A program made the position numbers and the translations under genes. The notes under the pieces were generated by a model. It was not told the DNA's origin and searched no databases. It saw only the letters and a list, made by a program, of their open reading frames with translations. A stretch of DNA of 64,000 nt from NCBI RefSeq assembly GCF_043195135.1, contig NZ_JBAFWP010000003.1; one strand, 5' to 3'. Each line of letters begins with the position of its first letter. The first letter of the stretch is position 1. Source of the DNA: NCEH01 sp043195135. Its GTDB lineage: Bacteria; Pseudomonadota; Alphaproteobacteria; Rhizobiales; Xanthobacteraceae. Below, piece by piece: positions 1-8,178 of this stretch.

Positions 1-24
1 CTTGCAGGAAGCTTATTTCCGACG

Positions 25-97
25 CTGCATGCGATGCAGGTCAGCCATGCTGACACAACGCTTCTAGTGCGATGCAACAAAGCCCATATTGCATCGC
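25..97. promoter_or_regulatory. cluster of three palindromes upstream of the first small gene
   Basis: Two 15-bp palindromes lie back to back: CTGCATGCGATGCAG at 25-39 and GTCAGCCATGCTGAC at 40-54. They are followed by a 9-bp perfect inverted repeat, GCGATGCAA at 69-77 and TTGCATCGC at 89-97, with an 11-bp spacer. All are seen directly in the sequence. They sit within about 115 bp upstream of the small gene that starts at 140, so an operator or attenuator role is likely, but no regulator is recognised. Confidence 0.45.
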
Positions 98-139
98 ATC
101 AAGGGCCGCGCGGTTGCGGCCAAGCGTTGGAGGCCTGTC

Positions 140-334
140 ATGGGCGCCGTTACTTTCTCGACCGATTCCTTCTCGACCCCCAAGGCGACGGAAGCTGCTG
201 CCGCCAAGCCGGCCGAGGCCCGCAAGGGCGTTTTCGCGCGCATTTTCGATGCCATCGTCGCGGCCCGCGCCGCCCAGGCCGAGCGCGACTTCCTCGCCTA
301 CATGCAGCGCACCGGTTTCGACCCGCGCAAGTGA
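140..334 (+). CDS. small conserved-looking protein of unknown function (64 aa)
   Basis: The start is the ATG with a GGAGG Shine-Dalgarno 7 bp upstream; an in-frame ATG at 89 lacks one. The product is 64 residues. It has an Ala-rich N-terminal half and a basic amphipathic C-terminal helix (KGVFARIFDAIVAARAAQAE...) ending in GFDPRK. There is no signal peptide or membrane segment, and I do not recognise a family. Its stop codon lies in the first unit of an 18-bp tandem triplication, so the next two units repeat an in-frame TGA. Palindromes upstream suggest regulated expression. No gene follows on this strand for several kilobases, so it appears monocistronic. Confidence 0.6.
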   Translation: MGAVTFSTDSFSTPKATEAAAAKPAEARKGVFARIFDAIVAARAAQAERDFLAYMQRTGFDPRK

Positions 335-378
335 TCTGAACTGCGCAGGTGATCTGACCCGCGCAAGTGATCTGAACA
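325..378. repeat. 18-bp tandem triplication spanning a stop codon
   Basis: Three 18-bp units (325-342, 343-360, 361-378) share the core GCGCARGTGATCTGA. The first unit holds the last codons and TGA stop of the small gene; because the period is a multiple of three, each further unit supplies another TGA in the same frame. The rest of the 335-660 gap shows no gene, RNA or clear terminator. Confidence 0.85.
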
Positions 379-660
379 GGATCGGTCTCGCGCTCGGCTG
401 ATGTCGCACCGGGCGCGGGAACGCGGCTCGCCAGAAGCCGCGGGACGCACGACAAGGCCGGTCATCTCCCCCCGATGACGGCCAAGTGGAGCCTTTCTCC
501 GTTCGCGAAAGCGGGGAAATCCTCCCGTACCCGAGTTTTGACGCATCCCCAGTCGGGCCGGAGCGGCCGCGCGACCAGCGCGCTGCGACACGTCGTGCAG
601 GCCGCCAAGGCCGCCGGCGCGATCATCTGCCCCCTTCGTCCGCCTTCTTCTCTCGCCTCT

Positions 661-1587
661 CTATGCCGCCCATACGCGCTTCGGCTTCGCGCCGGATGCC
701 GAGAGCGTCAGCGTGGTCCAGCCGTCGATATCGCGCCGGCGCACCAATTGCAGGCCCTGGGCCCGATAGGCCGCCAGCGCCGCATGGGCGTGCGAGGGCA
801 GCAAGCCCGACAGAACCAGCGTTCCGCCAGCCGCGAGCAGCGGACGCAGCGGCCGCGCGAGGCGCTTCAGCGGCGGCAGCAGGATATTCGCCAGGATCAG
901 GTCATAGGGACCGGGCCGGCGCACCGCCGCCGCCCCCGCGCCGGCGGCCAGCACCATGCGGATATGGGGCCCGGCGAGATTCGCGCGGGCGTTTTCGCGG
1001 GCGGTGCGCACCGCCACCTCGTCGAGGTCGCTCGCCACGACCGGCACGCGGAACAGCCGCGCCGCGCCGATGGCCAGCACGCCCGTGCCGGTGCCCACAT
1101 CCAGAACCTTGCCCGGACGGCCGATCCGCGCCGCATCCACGATCGCCGCGAGGCACCCTTGCGTGGTGCCGTGGTGGCCGGTGCCGAAGGCGAGGGCCGC
1201 CTCGATCTCGATGCCGATGCCATTGGGCGGCACCCGCGCGCGGTCGTGCGACCCGTGCACATGGAACGGCCCCACCCGCACCGGCGCCAGCCCTTCCAGG
1301 CTCGCGGCCACCCAATCCTTCTCCTGCAATTCCCCGAACGTGACCTGCGCCGCGAGGTCGGCGCCGGCCGCCACGCTCACCAGTTCCCGCAGGCGCTCGG
1401 GATCGAACGCCTCGCCGGCATAGACCTCCACCGCCCAGCTGCCGTCGGGCTGCTCGAAATTGGCGACCGCCACCTCGGCGGGATCAAAACTTTCCGCCAG
1501 CAGGTCCGCGATGCGGCGCGCCTGCATCTCGGGGGCGGAGACCCGCATGAAATGGGTGGCGTCGCTGGGGAGGAGACCTTCGAACAT
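661..1587 (-). CDS. prmA: ribosomal protein L11 methyltransferase PrmA
   Basis: SAM-dependent methyltransferase that methylates ribosomal protein L11 in the cytoplasm. The 308-residue protein has the PrmA signature AFGTGHHGTT at about 133-142, the SAM-binding loop DVGTGTG at 163-169 and the substrate/cofactor motif LANIL near 232-236. Length fits the family. It lies 30 bp downstream of the degenerate-GGDEF gene on the same strand and may be co-transcribed with it. The C-terminal tail (SGAKPKRVWAA) is slightly extended and basic. Identification is by motif recognition; L11 as substrate is family knowledge. Confidence 0.93.
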   Translation of the reverse strand: MFEGLLPSDATHFMRVSAPEMQARRIADLLAESFDPAEVAVANFEQPDGSWAVEVYAGEAFDPERLRELVSVAAGADLAAQVTFGELQEKDWVAASLEGLAPVRVGPFHVHGSHDRARVPPNGIGIEIEAALAFGTGHHGTTQGCLAAIVDAARIGRPGKVLDVGTGTGVLAIGAARLFRVPVVASDLDEVAVRTARENARANLAGPHIRMVLAAGAGAAAVRRPGPYDLILANILLPPLKRLARPLRPLLAAGGTLVLSGLLPSHAHAALAAYRAQGLQLVRRRDIDGWTTLTLSASGAKPKRVWAA

Positions 1588-1617
1588 CGCGAACTTTCCG
1601 GGGGAGGCGCTTTGGGT

Positions 1618-2832
1618 TCAGGCCCCGTACGCGCCAATGACGCGATCGCGACCCAGTTGCCGTGCGGCATAGACCCGCTCATCGACCACCGACAAGAGCT
1701 TGGCAACACTTTCCCCGTCCATGGGCGCCGTGGCGAAGCCGATCGTCAGCGAAATCTCCAGGCCCGGCGGCATCTGGAGGGCGGCCACGCGCTGGCGCAG
1801 CGCCGCCGCAACCTGGGCCGCCGCCATGTGCGGCAGGCCGGGGGCGAGGACGACGAAGGCGTCGCCGTCGTGCCGCACCACATAATCCCCGCTGCGCAGG
1901 CCCTCGGCAAGCGTATCGGCGACGCGGCGCAGGTCGCGGTCGACCCCTTGCCCGGCCTGCCGCTCGCGCCGCGCCGCCAGGCCCTCCACCGCCACCAGCA
2001 TCACGCTCACCGGCCGGCCGGTGGCGCGGGTGATGCTCAGCAGGTCGGCCAGCAGCGTCTCCAGCCGGCCGCGATGGAAGGCCCCTGTGGCGAGATCGTG
2101 CCGAAGCCGCGCCTGGGCCGCGCCGGTGCGCCGAAGCGCCGGCACCTGCCCCGGCCCGTCCAGGCGGCGGCGATAATGCCAGATCAGCGCCGAATAGAAG
2201 CCCGAGGCGACAAGCTTGCCGATCCAGCCGCCGACGCCGGCGGAGAGCGGAACATCCTGCACCAGATAGATCGCGCCGAAGAAGAAGACCTGGTCGAAGG
2301 TGTTGACCAGCGCCAGGGTCAGCCAGGACGCGGCGAAGCTGCGCCGCCCCAGCGCCTCCAGCAGCCGGTCGTACAAGCGGAACATGACCAGGCTTTCCAG
2401 GAACAGCAGCAGCGTGCTCCACAGCATGAGCATGCCCATCTGGTTGAGCACGGCGAGGTCGGTCGCGCGCGCGGGGCCGGCGCGCCCCTGCTCCAGCGCG
2501 AGAAAGGCGACCGCGATCACCACCGCCACGGTGCCGAGCAGCAGCCCGAGCACGGGCTGGCGCGCCACGTCCTGCCCCTCGACCATATGCGTCATCAGCA
2601 GCAGGCTCAGCGTGCCGGCGTAGAACACCACCGATCCCGGAGAGGCCGAGAGGCCGAACGGCAGCACGAGGAACACGCACATCGCCAGATAGACGGCGAA
2701 CACGTGAATCGCCCCGAGGGCACAGAAAAACGGGCCGATGCCGATCAGGAAGCGGGCGCGGAACAGGCCCAGCATCAGGCTGCCATAGACAGCCATTTCC
2801 ACCAGCAGCAGGACAATATTGGTAATCGGCAT
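1618..2832 (-). CDS. polytopic membrane protein with degenerate GGDEF domain
   Basis: A 404-residue protein. The first 220 residues are mostly hydrophobic, with about six to seven predicted membrane segments, and the C-terminal third (about 240-400) has the GGDEF fold. The active-site signature reads DGDAF at 322-326 inside VVRHDGDAFVVL, so both the first Gly and the catalytic Glu are replaced. Cyclase activity is therefore doubtful; a sensory or allosteric role in c-di-GMP signalling is more likely. The membrane half loosely recalls the VUT-type sensory modules found fused to GGDEF domains, but I am not certain. It sits between uvrD and prmA on the same strand, with a 143-bp gap to uvrD. The start ATG has only a weak ribosome site. 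Confidence 0.75.
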   Translation of the reverse strand: MPITNIVLLLVEMAVYGSLMLGLFRARFLIGIGPFFCALGAIHVFAVYLAMCVFLVLPFGLSASPGSVVFYAGTLSLLLMTHMVEGQDVARQPVLGLLLGTVAVVIAVAFLALEQGRAGPARATDLAVLNQMGMLMLWSTLLLFLESLVMFRLYDRLLEALGRRSFAASWLTLALVNTFDQVFFFGAIYLVQDVPLSAGVGGWIGKLVASGFYSALIWHYRRRLDGPGQVPALRRTGAAQARLRHDLATGAFHRGRLETLLADLLSITRATGRPVSVMLVAVEGLAARRERQAGQGVDRDLRRVADTLAEGLRSGDYVVRHDGDAFVVLAPGLPHMAAAQVAAALRQRVAALQMPPGLEISLTIGFATAPMDGESVAKLLSVVDERVYAARQLGRDRVIGAYGA

Positions 2833-2975
2833 GGCTCGGCTGGTGAGGGCGGGCCGGTGGGGGCGCCGGCATCAAGACGCGATCGAGCCTCACCATACCG
2901 CCGCAGGGGAGGCTGTGAAGCCGCTTGCGCGCTTTTTCCGCGCATTCATCGTCCCGCGCACCCGAAGTGCCGCGC

Positions 2976-5420
2976 TCACACCTTCTCGACGAAGCTCTCC
3001 AGCACCCGCTTCTCGCCCGCCTTGTCGAACTGGACGGTGAGCTTGTTGCCGTCGATACCGGAAATCTCGCCGTAGCCGAACTTGATGTGGAACACCCGCT
3101 CGCCGCGCTTGAAGCTGGAGGGCGCCCCGGTGGACGACGCCAGCAAGGTGCCCTCGATCACCGCCCCGCGCCCGCCCCGCCCCGCGCCGAACGCGCCGCT
3201 GCCGCGCTCGGAAAAGCCGCCGCCGGACCCGGAATTCCCCGCCGCGCGGGCGTTCTGCGCCCGCTGCCAGCCGGGCGTGGAATAGGTGGAGGAGAAGGGC
3301 TCCACCTTGGCCGCGCGGTCGAACCGGCTTTCCCCATAGGAGCCGCCGCCATAGCTGGAGCCGCCCCAGCCGAAGCCGCCCTTGGATTCCTGCACCTCCA
3401 CATGGGCGTCGGGCAGTTCGTCCAGGAAGCGGCTCGGCACGGTGGAATTCCACATGCCGTGGATGCGCCGGTTGGAGGCGAAATAGATCCGCGCCGAAAG
3501 CCGTGCGCGGGTGATGCCCACGTAAGCGAGGCGCCGCTCCTCCTCCAGGCCCGCCTTGCCCTGCTCGTCGAGGGCGCGCTGGTGGGGGAACAATCCTTCT
3601 TCCCAGCCGGGCAGATAGACCGTATCGAACTCCAGCCCCTTGGCCGAATGCAGGGTCATGATCTGAACCGCATCCTCGCCGGCGCCCTTGTCGGCGTCCA
3701 TGACCAAAGAGATGTGCTCCAGGAAGCCGGACAGATTCTCGAACCCCTCCATGGAGCGCACCAGCTCCTTGAGGTTTTCCAGCCGCCCGGCCGCCTCGGC
3801 GGAGCGGTCCTTCTGCCACATCTCGGTATAGCCGCTCTCGTCGAGGACGATTTCGGCGAGTTCCGTATGCGGCATCTCGCCGGATTGCCGGCGCCAGCGC
3901 TCGAACGCCTCCAGCAGGCCGCGCAAGGTGGCGCGCACCTTGGGCTTCAATTCTTCGCTTTCGGTGAGCGCGCGCGTCGCTTCCTGCAGCGGCACGCCGG
4001 CGGCGCGGGCGACATCGTGGATCTGCTTCAAGGTGGCATCGCCGATGCCGCGCTTGGGCACGTTCACGATGCGCTCGAAGGCGAGGTCGTCGGCGGGGGA
4101 GAGCACACAGCGCAGATAGGCCAGCGCGTCGCGGATCTCCGCGCGCTCATAGAAGCGCGGGCCCCCAATGACACGATAAGGGGTGCCCAAGGTGACGAAC
4201 CGGTCCTCGAACTCGCGCATCTGGAACGAGGCGCGCACCAATATGGCGATCTGCGAGAGCGGATGGCCGGCGCGGTGCAGGGTCTCGATCTCGTCGCCGA
4301 TGGCGCGGGCTTCCTCGCCGCTGTCCCACGAGCCGGTGACGGAGACCTTCTCCCCCATCTCGCCTTCTGAGAACAAGGTCTTGCCGAGGCGCCCCTGGTT
4401 GAAGGCGATGACATGGGAGGCCGCCGCCAGGATATGGCCGGTGGAGCGGTAATTGCGTTCCAGGCGGATCACGGTTGCGCCGGGAAAATCGCTCTCGAAG
4501 CGCAGGATGTTGTCCACCTCCGCGCCGCGCCAGCCATAGATGGACTGGTCGTCGTCGCCGACGCAGCACACGTTCCTGGAGCCCTGCGCCAGCAGGCGCA
4601 GCCACAGATACTGGGCGACGTTGGTGTCCTGATATTCGTCCACCAGGATATATTTGAAGCGGCGGTGATAATCCGCCAGCACGTCGGGATGCTCGCGGAA
4701 CAGGCGGATGCCTTCCAGCAGCAGATCGCCGAAATCCACCGCGTTCAGCGCCTTCAGCCGCGCCTGATAGGCGGCATAGAGCATCTGACCCTTGCCGTTG
4801 GCGAACGCCGAGCCTTCGCCCGGCGGCACGTTCGCCGGCGAGAGGCCGCGATTCTTCCATCCGTCGATGGTCGAGGCCAGAAGCCGCGCCGGCCAGCGCT
4901 TGTCGTCGATATTCTCCGCCGCCAGCAATTGCTTCAACAGGCGGATCTGGTCGTCGGTGTCGAGGATGGTGAAGCCGTTCTTCAGCCCCACCAGCTCGGC
5001 ATGGCGGCGCAGGATGCGCACGCCAATGGAATGGAAGGTGCCGAGCCACGGCATGCCTTCCACCGCATCCCCCACCATGGTGTGGATGCGCTCCTTCATC
5101 TCGCGGGCGGCCTTGTTGGTGAAGGTCACGGCGAGGATCTGGGAGGGGAAGGCGCGGCCGAGATTGAGGATATGGGCGATGCGGGTGGTGAGCACGCGGG
5201 TCTTGCCGGTGCCCGCGCCGGCCAGCACCAGCAGCGGCCCGTCGAGGGTTTCCACCGCGGCGCGCTGCTCGGGATTGAGGCCGTTGAGATAATTGGGCGC
5301 CGGTGCCGGCGCGCCGCCGCCGGCCCGGGCGCGCGCGGCGATGCCGCCGGGTCGCAACGCCGGCGCCTCGACGCCTTCGCCTGCGGGACGCAGGCCCTTA
5401 TGCTCGACTGGAATGGACAC
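2976..5420 (-). CDS. uvrD: ATP-dependent DNA helicase UvrD/PcrA
   Basis: Superfamily 1A 3'-5' helicase for nucleotide excision repair, mismatch repair and removal of stalled complexes. The 814-residue protein has a disordered Ala/Gly/Pro-rich N-terminal extension (1-42) and Walker A AGAGTGKT at 67-74. DEYQDTN (motif II), GDDDQSIYGWRGA (motif III) and AYVGITRAR (motif VI) follow. A Gly/Ser-rich linker leads to a C-terminal Tudor-like segment (FHIKFGYGEISGIDG) that in the family binds RNA polymerase. The start codon is GTG. A 160-bp divergent gap separates it from the sigma-54 regulator gene. Confidence 0.95.
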   Translation of the reverse strand: MSIPVEHKGLRPAGEGVEAPALRPGGIAARARAGGGAPAPAPNYLNGLNPEQRAAVETLDGPLLVLAGAGTGKTRVLTTRIAHILNLGRAFPSQILAVTFTNKAAREMKERIHTMVGDAVEGMPWLGTFHSIGVRILRRHAELVGLKNGFTILDTDDQIRLLKQLLAAENIDDKRWPARLLASTIDGWKNRGLSPANVPPGEGSAFANGKGQMLYAAYQARLKALNAVDFGDLLLEGIRLFREHPDVLADYHRRFKYILVDEYQDTNVAQYLWLRLLAQGSRNVCCVGDDDQSIYGWRGAEVDNILRFESDFPGATVIRLERNYRSTGHILAAASHVIAFNQGRLGKTLFSEGEMGEKVSVTGSWDSGEEARAIGDEIETLHRAGHPLSQIAILVRASFQMREFEDRFVTLGTPYRVIGGPRFYERAEIRDALAYLRCVLSPADDLAFERIVNVPKRGIGDATLKQIHDVARAAGVPLQEATRALTESEELKPKVRATLRGLLEAFERWRRQSGEMPHTELAEIVLDESGYTEMWQKDRSAEAAGRLENLKELVRSMEGFENLSGFLEHISLVMDADKGAGEDAVQIMTLHSAKGLEFDTVYLPGWEEGLFPHQRALDEQGKAGLEEERRLAYVGITRARLSARIYFASNRRIHGMWNSTVPSRFLDELPDAHVEVQESKGGFGWGGSSYGGGSYGESRFDRAAKVEPFSSTYSTPGWQRAQNARAAGNSGSGGGFSERGSGAFGAGRGGRGAVIEGTLLASSTGAPSSFKRGERVFHIKFGYGEISGIDGNKLTVQFDKAGEKRVLESFVEKV

Positions 5421-5580
5421 GCGCTCGCTCTCGCGGCACCGCCCGTGCGGCGCCTTCTGATTCTCTCATGAGAACAAAATGGCATTGCAAGCCCTCGATT
5501 GCGAGGGGTGGCGCCCGTTTCCGTGGAAATCCCCGCCTGCGCCCTGATAGGATGAGGGCTTGCGCGCGAGGCGAAGGGCT

Positions 5581-7287
5581 ATGAACGACGGCAGGAACAC
5601 GGGCGGAAAGCCGAGGGCGCGCGCGCTGCCGGGCATGGCCAGCGGCCCCGCCCAGGCGGGCGCCCCCGCACCCGCAGCGGTGCACGAGGACGAGCCCCCC
5701 GCCTATTGGCGGGCGCAGGAAATGCTGCTGATCCAGCAGATCATCGGGCTGATCGGCAAGGGGCTCCAGGTGGAGAACATCCTGCACGAGATGCTCCATC
5801 TGCTGTCCGAGATGCTCGGGCTCAATCGCGGCCGGATCGTGCTGCGCGACGCAGAGACCGGGCTTTACAAGATCCAATATTCCTATGGCCTCACCGCGCG
5901 GGAGAAGGCGCGCGGCCTCTACCAGCCCGGCGAGGGCATCACCGGGCGGGCGCTCGCGCATGAGCAATTGATCATCGTGCAGGACATCGACCAGGAGCCG
6001 GACTTCCTGTTCCGCGCGGTGGATCGCGCCACCTTGCCCCAGGAGCCGGTGGCGTTCCTGGTGATCCCCATCCGCATGGAGCGGCGCACGGTGGGCGTGC
6101 TCGGCTGCCACCGCATCCGCAATCGCAGCCGGCCGTTTTCCGACGACATCACGATCCTGCGCATCTGCTCCACGCTCGCCGGCCAGGTGCTGGAGCTGAA
6201 CGAGATCCTCGACCGCAAGACCCGGGCGCTGGAGGAGCACAACCAGATGCTCGCCCGCGCGCTCGAAACCCACAGCGCGCGCTATGGCATCATCGGCACC
6301 GCGCCGGCCCTGCTGAAGGCGCTGGCGGAGCTGGAGCTGGTCGCCTCCGCCAATGCCAACGTGCTGCTGCTCGGAGAATCCGGAACCGGCAAGGAGGTGT
6401 TCGCCCGCGCATTGCACCTGGCGAGCCCGCGCCGCGACCGGCCGTTCATCAAGGTGAATTGCGCCGCCATTCCCGAAAGCCTGTTCGAATCCGAGCTGTT
6501 CGGCTACGAGCGCGGCGCCTTCACCGGGGCGAGCGAGGCGCGCGCCGGCTGGTTCGAGCAGGCGGGCAGCGGCACCATCCTGCTGGACGAGATCGGCGAA
6601 TTGCCGCTCGCCATGCAGACCAAATTGCTGCGCACCTTGCAGGAAGGCACCGTCACGCGGCTCGGCGGCAAGAAGGAGATCAAGGTGGACGTCCGCCTCG
6701 TGGCGGCCACCAATCGCAACCTGGAGCGCGAGGTGGCCGCCGGCCGGTTCCGCGAGGATCTCTATTACCGCATCAACGTGATTCCGATCCGCCTGCCGAC
6801 GCTGGCCGAGCGGCGCGACGACATCCCCGCCCTGGCGATGCATTTCGTCAGCCGCTTCAACGAGGCGAACCAGCGCAACGTCAATCTGACCGCCGCAGCC
6901 ATGGCGCGGCTGCGCGAGCACCCCTGGCCGGGCAATATCCGGCAATTGTCCAATTTCATCGAGCGCCTGGTGCTGCTGGCCGACAAGCCCGCCCTCGATG
7001 CCGGAGACCTCGCGCCGTTCCTCTCGGCGATGGCGCATGTCTCCAGCCAGACGGCCCAGGAGGAAGCGGCCCTGCGCGGTCCCGCCCCGGGACGCGCCGC
7101 GCCGGCCTACCGGCCCTATCTGCGGGCCGGATCGCATTCCGCCGAGGACCTGCGCCGGGCGCTGGCGCAGAGCGGCGGCAACAAATCGCGTGCCGCCCAG
7201 AGCCTCGGCCTCACGGCGCGCCAGTTCGCCTATCGCTGGGAGAAGGCGGAAGGGGAGCGCGAAGAGGGCGTGTACGACGCAAAGTAA
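5581..7287 (+). CDS. sigma-54-dependent enhancer-binding activator, NifA/AnfA-like (GAF-AAA+-HTH)
   Basis: A 568-residue bacterial enhancer-binding protein. A GAF domain spans roughly 45-210, the AAA+ domain about 235-475 with Walker A GESGTGKE at 265-272, and the sigma-54 contact loop GAFTGA at 312-317, both intact. The C-terminal Fis-type helix-turn-helix (KSRAAQSLGLTARQFAYRW) strongly recalls the NifA/AnfA recognition helix. The oxygen-sensing interdomain cysteine cluster of rhizobial NifA is absent. The ATG at 5581 is chosen over one 21 bp upstream. Immediately downstream lie a palindromic site and a perfect sigma-54 promoter driving the OsmC/ACAD/rubredoxin genes, which it very probably activates. 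The signal bound by the GAF domain is unknown; a role in nitrogen fixation is possible but unsupported by neighbours. Confidence 0.9.
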   Translation: MNDGRNTGGKPRARALPGMASGPAQAGAPAPAAVHEDEPPAYWRAQEMLLIQQIIGLIGKGLQVENILHEMLHLLSEMLGLNRGRIVLRDAETGLYKIQYSYGLTAREKARGLYQPGEGITGRALAHEQLIIVQDIDQEPDFLFRAVDRATLPQEPVAFLVIPIRMERRTVGVLGCHRIRNRSRPFSDDITILRICSTLAGQVLELNEILDRKTRALEEHNQMLARALETHSARYGIIGTAPALLKALAELELVASANANVLLLGESGTGKEVFARALHLASPRRDRPFIKVNCAAIPESLFESELFGYERGAFTGASEARAGWFEQAGSGTILLDEIGELPLAMQTKLLRTLQEGTVTRLGGKKEIKVDVRLVAATNRNLEREVAAGRFREDLYYRINVIPIRLPTLAERRDDIPALAMHFVSRFNEANQRNVNLTAAAMARLREHPWPGNIRQLSNFIERLVLLADKPALDAGDLAPFLSAMAHVSSQTAQEEAALRGPAPGRAAPAYRPYLRAGSHSAEDLRRALAQSGGNKSRAAQSLGLTARQFAYRWEKAEGEREEGVYDAK

Positions 7288-7288
7288 C

Positions 7289-7321
7289 ATTTACAATGTC
7301 AACATTGTCGACAATGTAAAT
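7289..7321. promoter_or_regulatory. upstream activator site: nested palindromes
   Basis: Three 7-bp half-sites (ACAATGT, ACATTGT, ACAATGT) occur at a 9-bp period. The last two form a perfect 16-bp palindrome, ACATTGTCGACAATGT (7302-7317). The outer arms (7289-7299 and 7311-7321) match at 10 of 11 bases. The centre is about 130 bp upstream of the -12 element, the usual distance for enhancer-binding-protein sites. It starts two bases after the stop codon of the regulator gene. It does not fit the TGT-N10-ACA NifA consensus. Confidence 0.75.
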
Positions 7322-7421
7322 CGCTAAACCCTTTGAAATAAGTGGTTATAGAGCACCATTTTCCCATAAAATCTGTTGCGGCACGTGGTGTTCTGACCCA
7401 TTTTTCCTGTGCGCAGGAAAG

Positions 7422-7437
7422 TGGCACAGGGCTTGCT
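7422..7437 (+). promoter_or_regulatory. sigma-54 (RpoN) -24/-12 promoter
   Basis: TGGCACAGGGCTTGCT matches the RpoN consensus TGGCAC-N5-TTGCW exactly, with GG and GC dinucleotides ten bases apart. Transcription should begin about 12 bp downstream, near 7448, leaving a leader of roughly 55 bases before the GTG start at 7504. Confidence 0.9.
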
Positions 7438-7503
7438 GTTATCCTTTAGCGAAAGCCGTTCGCGGCACGGGCCTCAAGACCCCACTTCAAAAGGAAGCTC
7501 TCA

Positions 7504-8058
7504 GTGACCGACACGACCAATGCCGTGAAGACCGTGACGACCTATCTGCGTCCCATCGATCGCGAGGGCCTGCTGGGCTTCGCCGCGAAGGGCCGCGAGA
7601 ACCCCGACCGGCGCGGCACCAATGTGGTGCACACCGTGGTCGAGGGGCAGTATCGCACCCTGAACTATGTGGGCGACCACAAGCCGGTGGTGGTGGACGA
7701 GCCGCTGCACCTGTTCGGCGAGAACACCGCCCCGGCCCCCGGCGAAATCGTCCTGTCCGCCCTCGGCGGCTGCCTCGCGGTCGGCATCACCGCCGTCGCC
7801 ACCTGGAAGCAGGTCAGGCTCTCCAAGCTGGAGCTGCGGGTGGAAGGCGACATCGGCAACACCGCCGCCTGGGGTGCCGGCGGCGCGGATCGCGACCCCT
7901 CCCAGATGGGGTTCCAGGAAATCCGCGTGACCGTCACCATCGAGGGCGACGCAAGCCGCGAAGAACTGGACGAAATCGTCAAGCGCGCGAATTATTTCTC
8001 GCCCGTCGCCAACACCATGCGCAATCCGATCCCCTTCAGCATCGGCCTCGCTGACTGA
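7504..8058 (+). CDS. OsmC-family protein with only one of the two family cysteines
   Basis: A 184-residue OsmC/Ohr-fold protein. The start is GTG, preceded by an AAGGA ribosome site. The first family cysteine is present (SALGGC, C90), but the second position, normally Cys-Pro-Val, reads YFSPVANT with Ser166. Classical thiol peroxidase chemistry, which uses both cysteines, is therefore unlikely to be intact; it may use an external thiol or bind a ligand. An extra loop (about 118-136, Gly/Ala/Asp-rich) is inserted before the C-terminal part. It is the first gene after the sigma-54 promoter, 120 bp ahead of the flavoprotein gene, so it is probably expressed with the redox pair. Confidence 0.82.
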   Translation: MTDTTNAVKTVTTYLRPIDREGLLGFAAKGRENPDRRGTNVVHTVVEGQYRTLNYVGDHKPVVVDEPLHLFGENTAPAPGEIVLSALGGCLAVGITAVATWKQVRLSKLELRVEGDIGNTAAWGAGGADRDPSQMGFQEIRVTVTIEGDASREELDEIVKRANYFSPVANTMRNPIPFSIGLAD

Positions 8059-8178
8059 AGGGGGGGTCGGCGCGAGGCTCCTGCCCTGGCCCGCCTCGCG
8101 CCGACCTTTCTTCTTCGTCCGACCCTCCTCCCCCTCCCCCACAATCCGACCGAAACCGCCCCTGCGCCGGAGGCCACG

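Noticed and set aside
325..378. CRISPR-like repeat array.
   Set aside because: The 18-bp units are directly adjacent with no spacers; it is a simple tandem repeat.
475..3075. An 866-codon open frame on the plus strand opposite prmA and the GGDEF gene.
   Set aside because: It is a mirror of high-GC codon usage: Arg/His/Gln/Gly-rich, no domain, and overlaps clearly identified genes on the other strand.
7289..7321. NifA upstream activator sequence (TGT-N10-ACA).
   Set aside because: The nearest TGT and ACA are 11 bases apart and the palindrome centre is different; no nif genes are present, so I kept only a general activator-site call.
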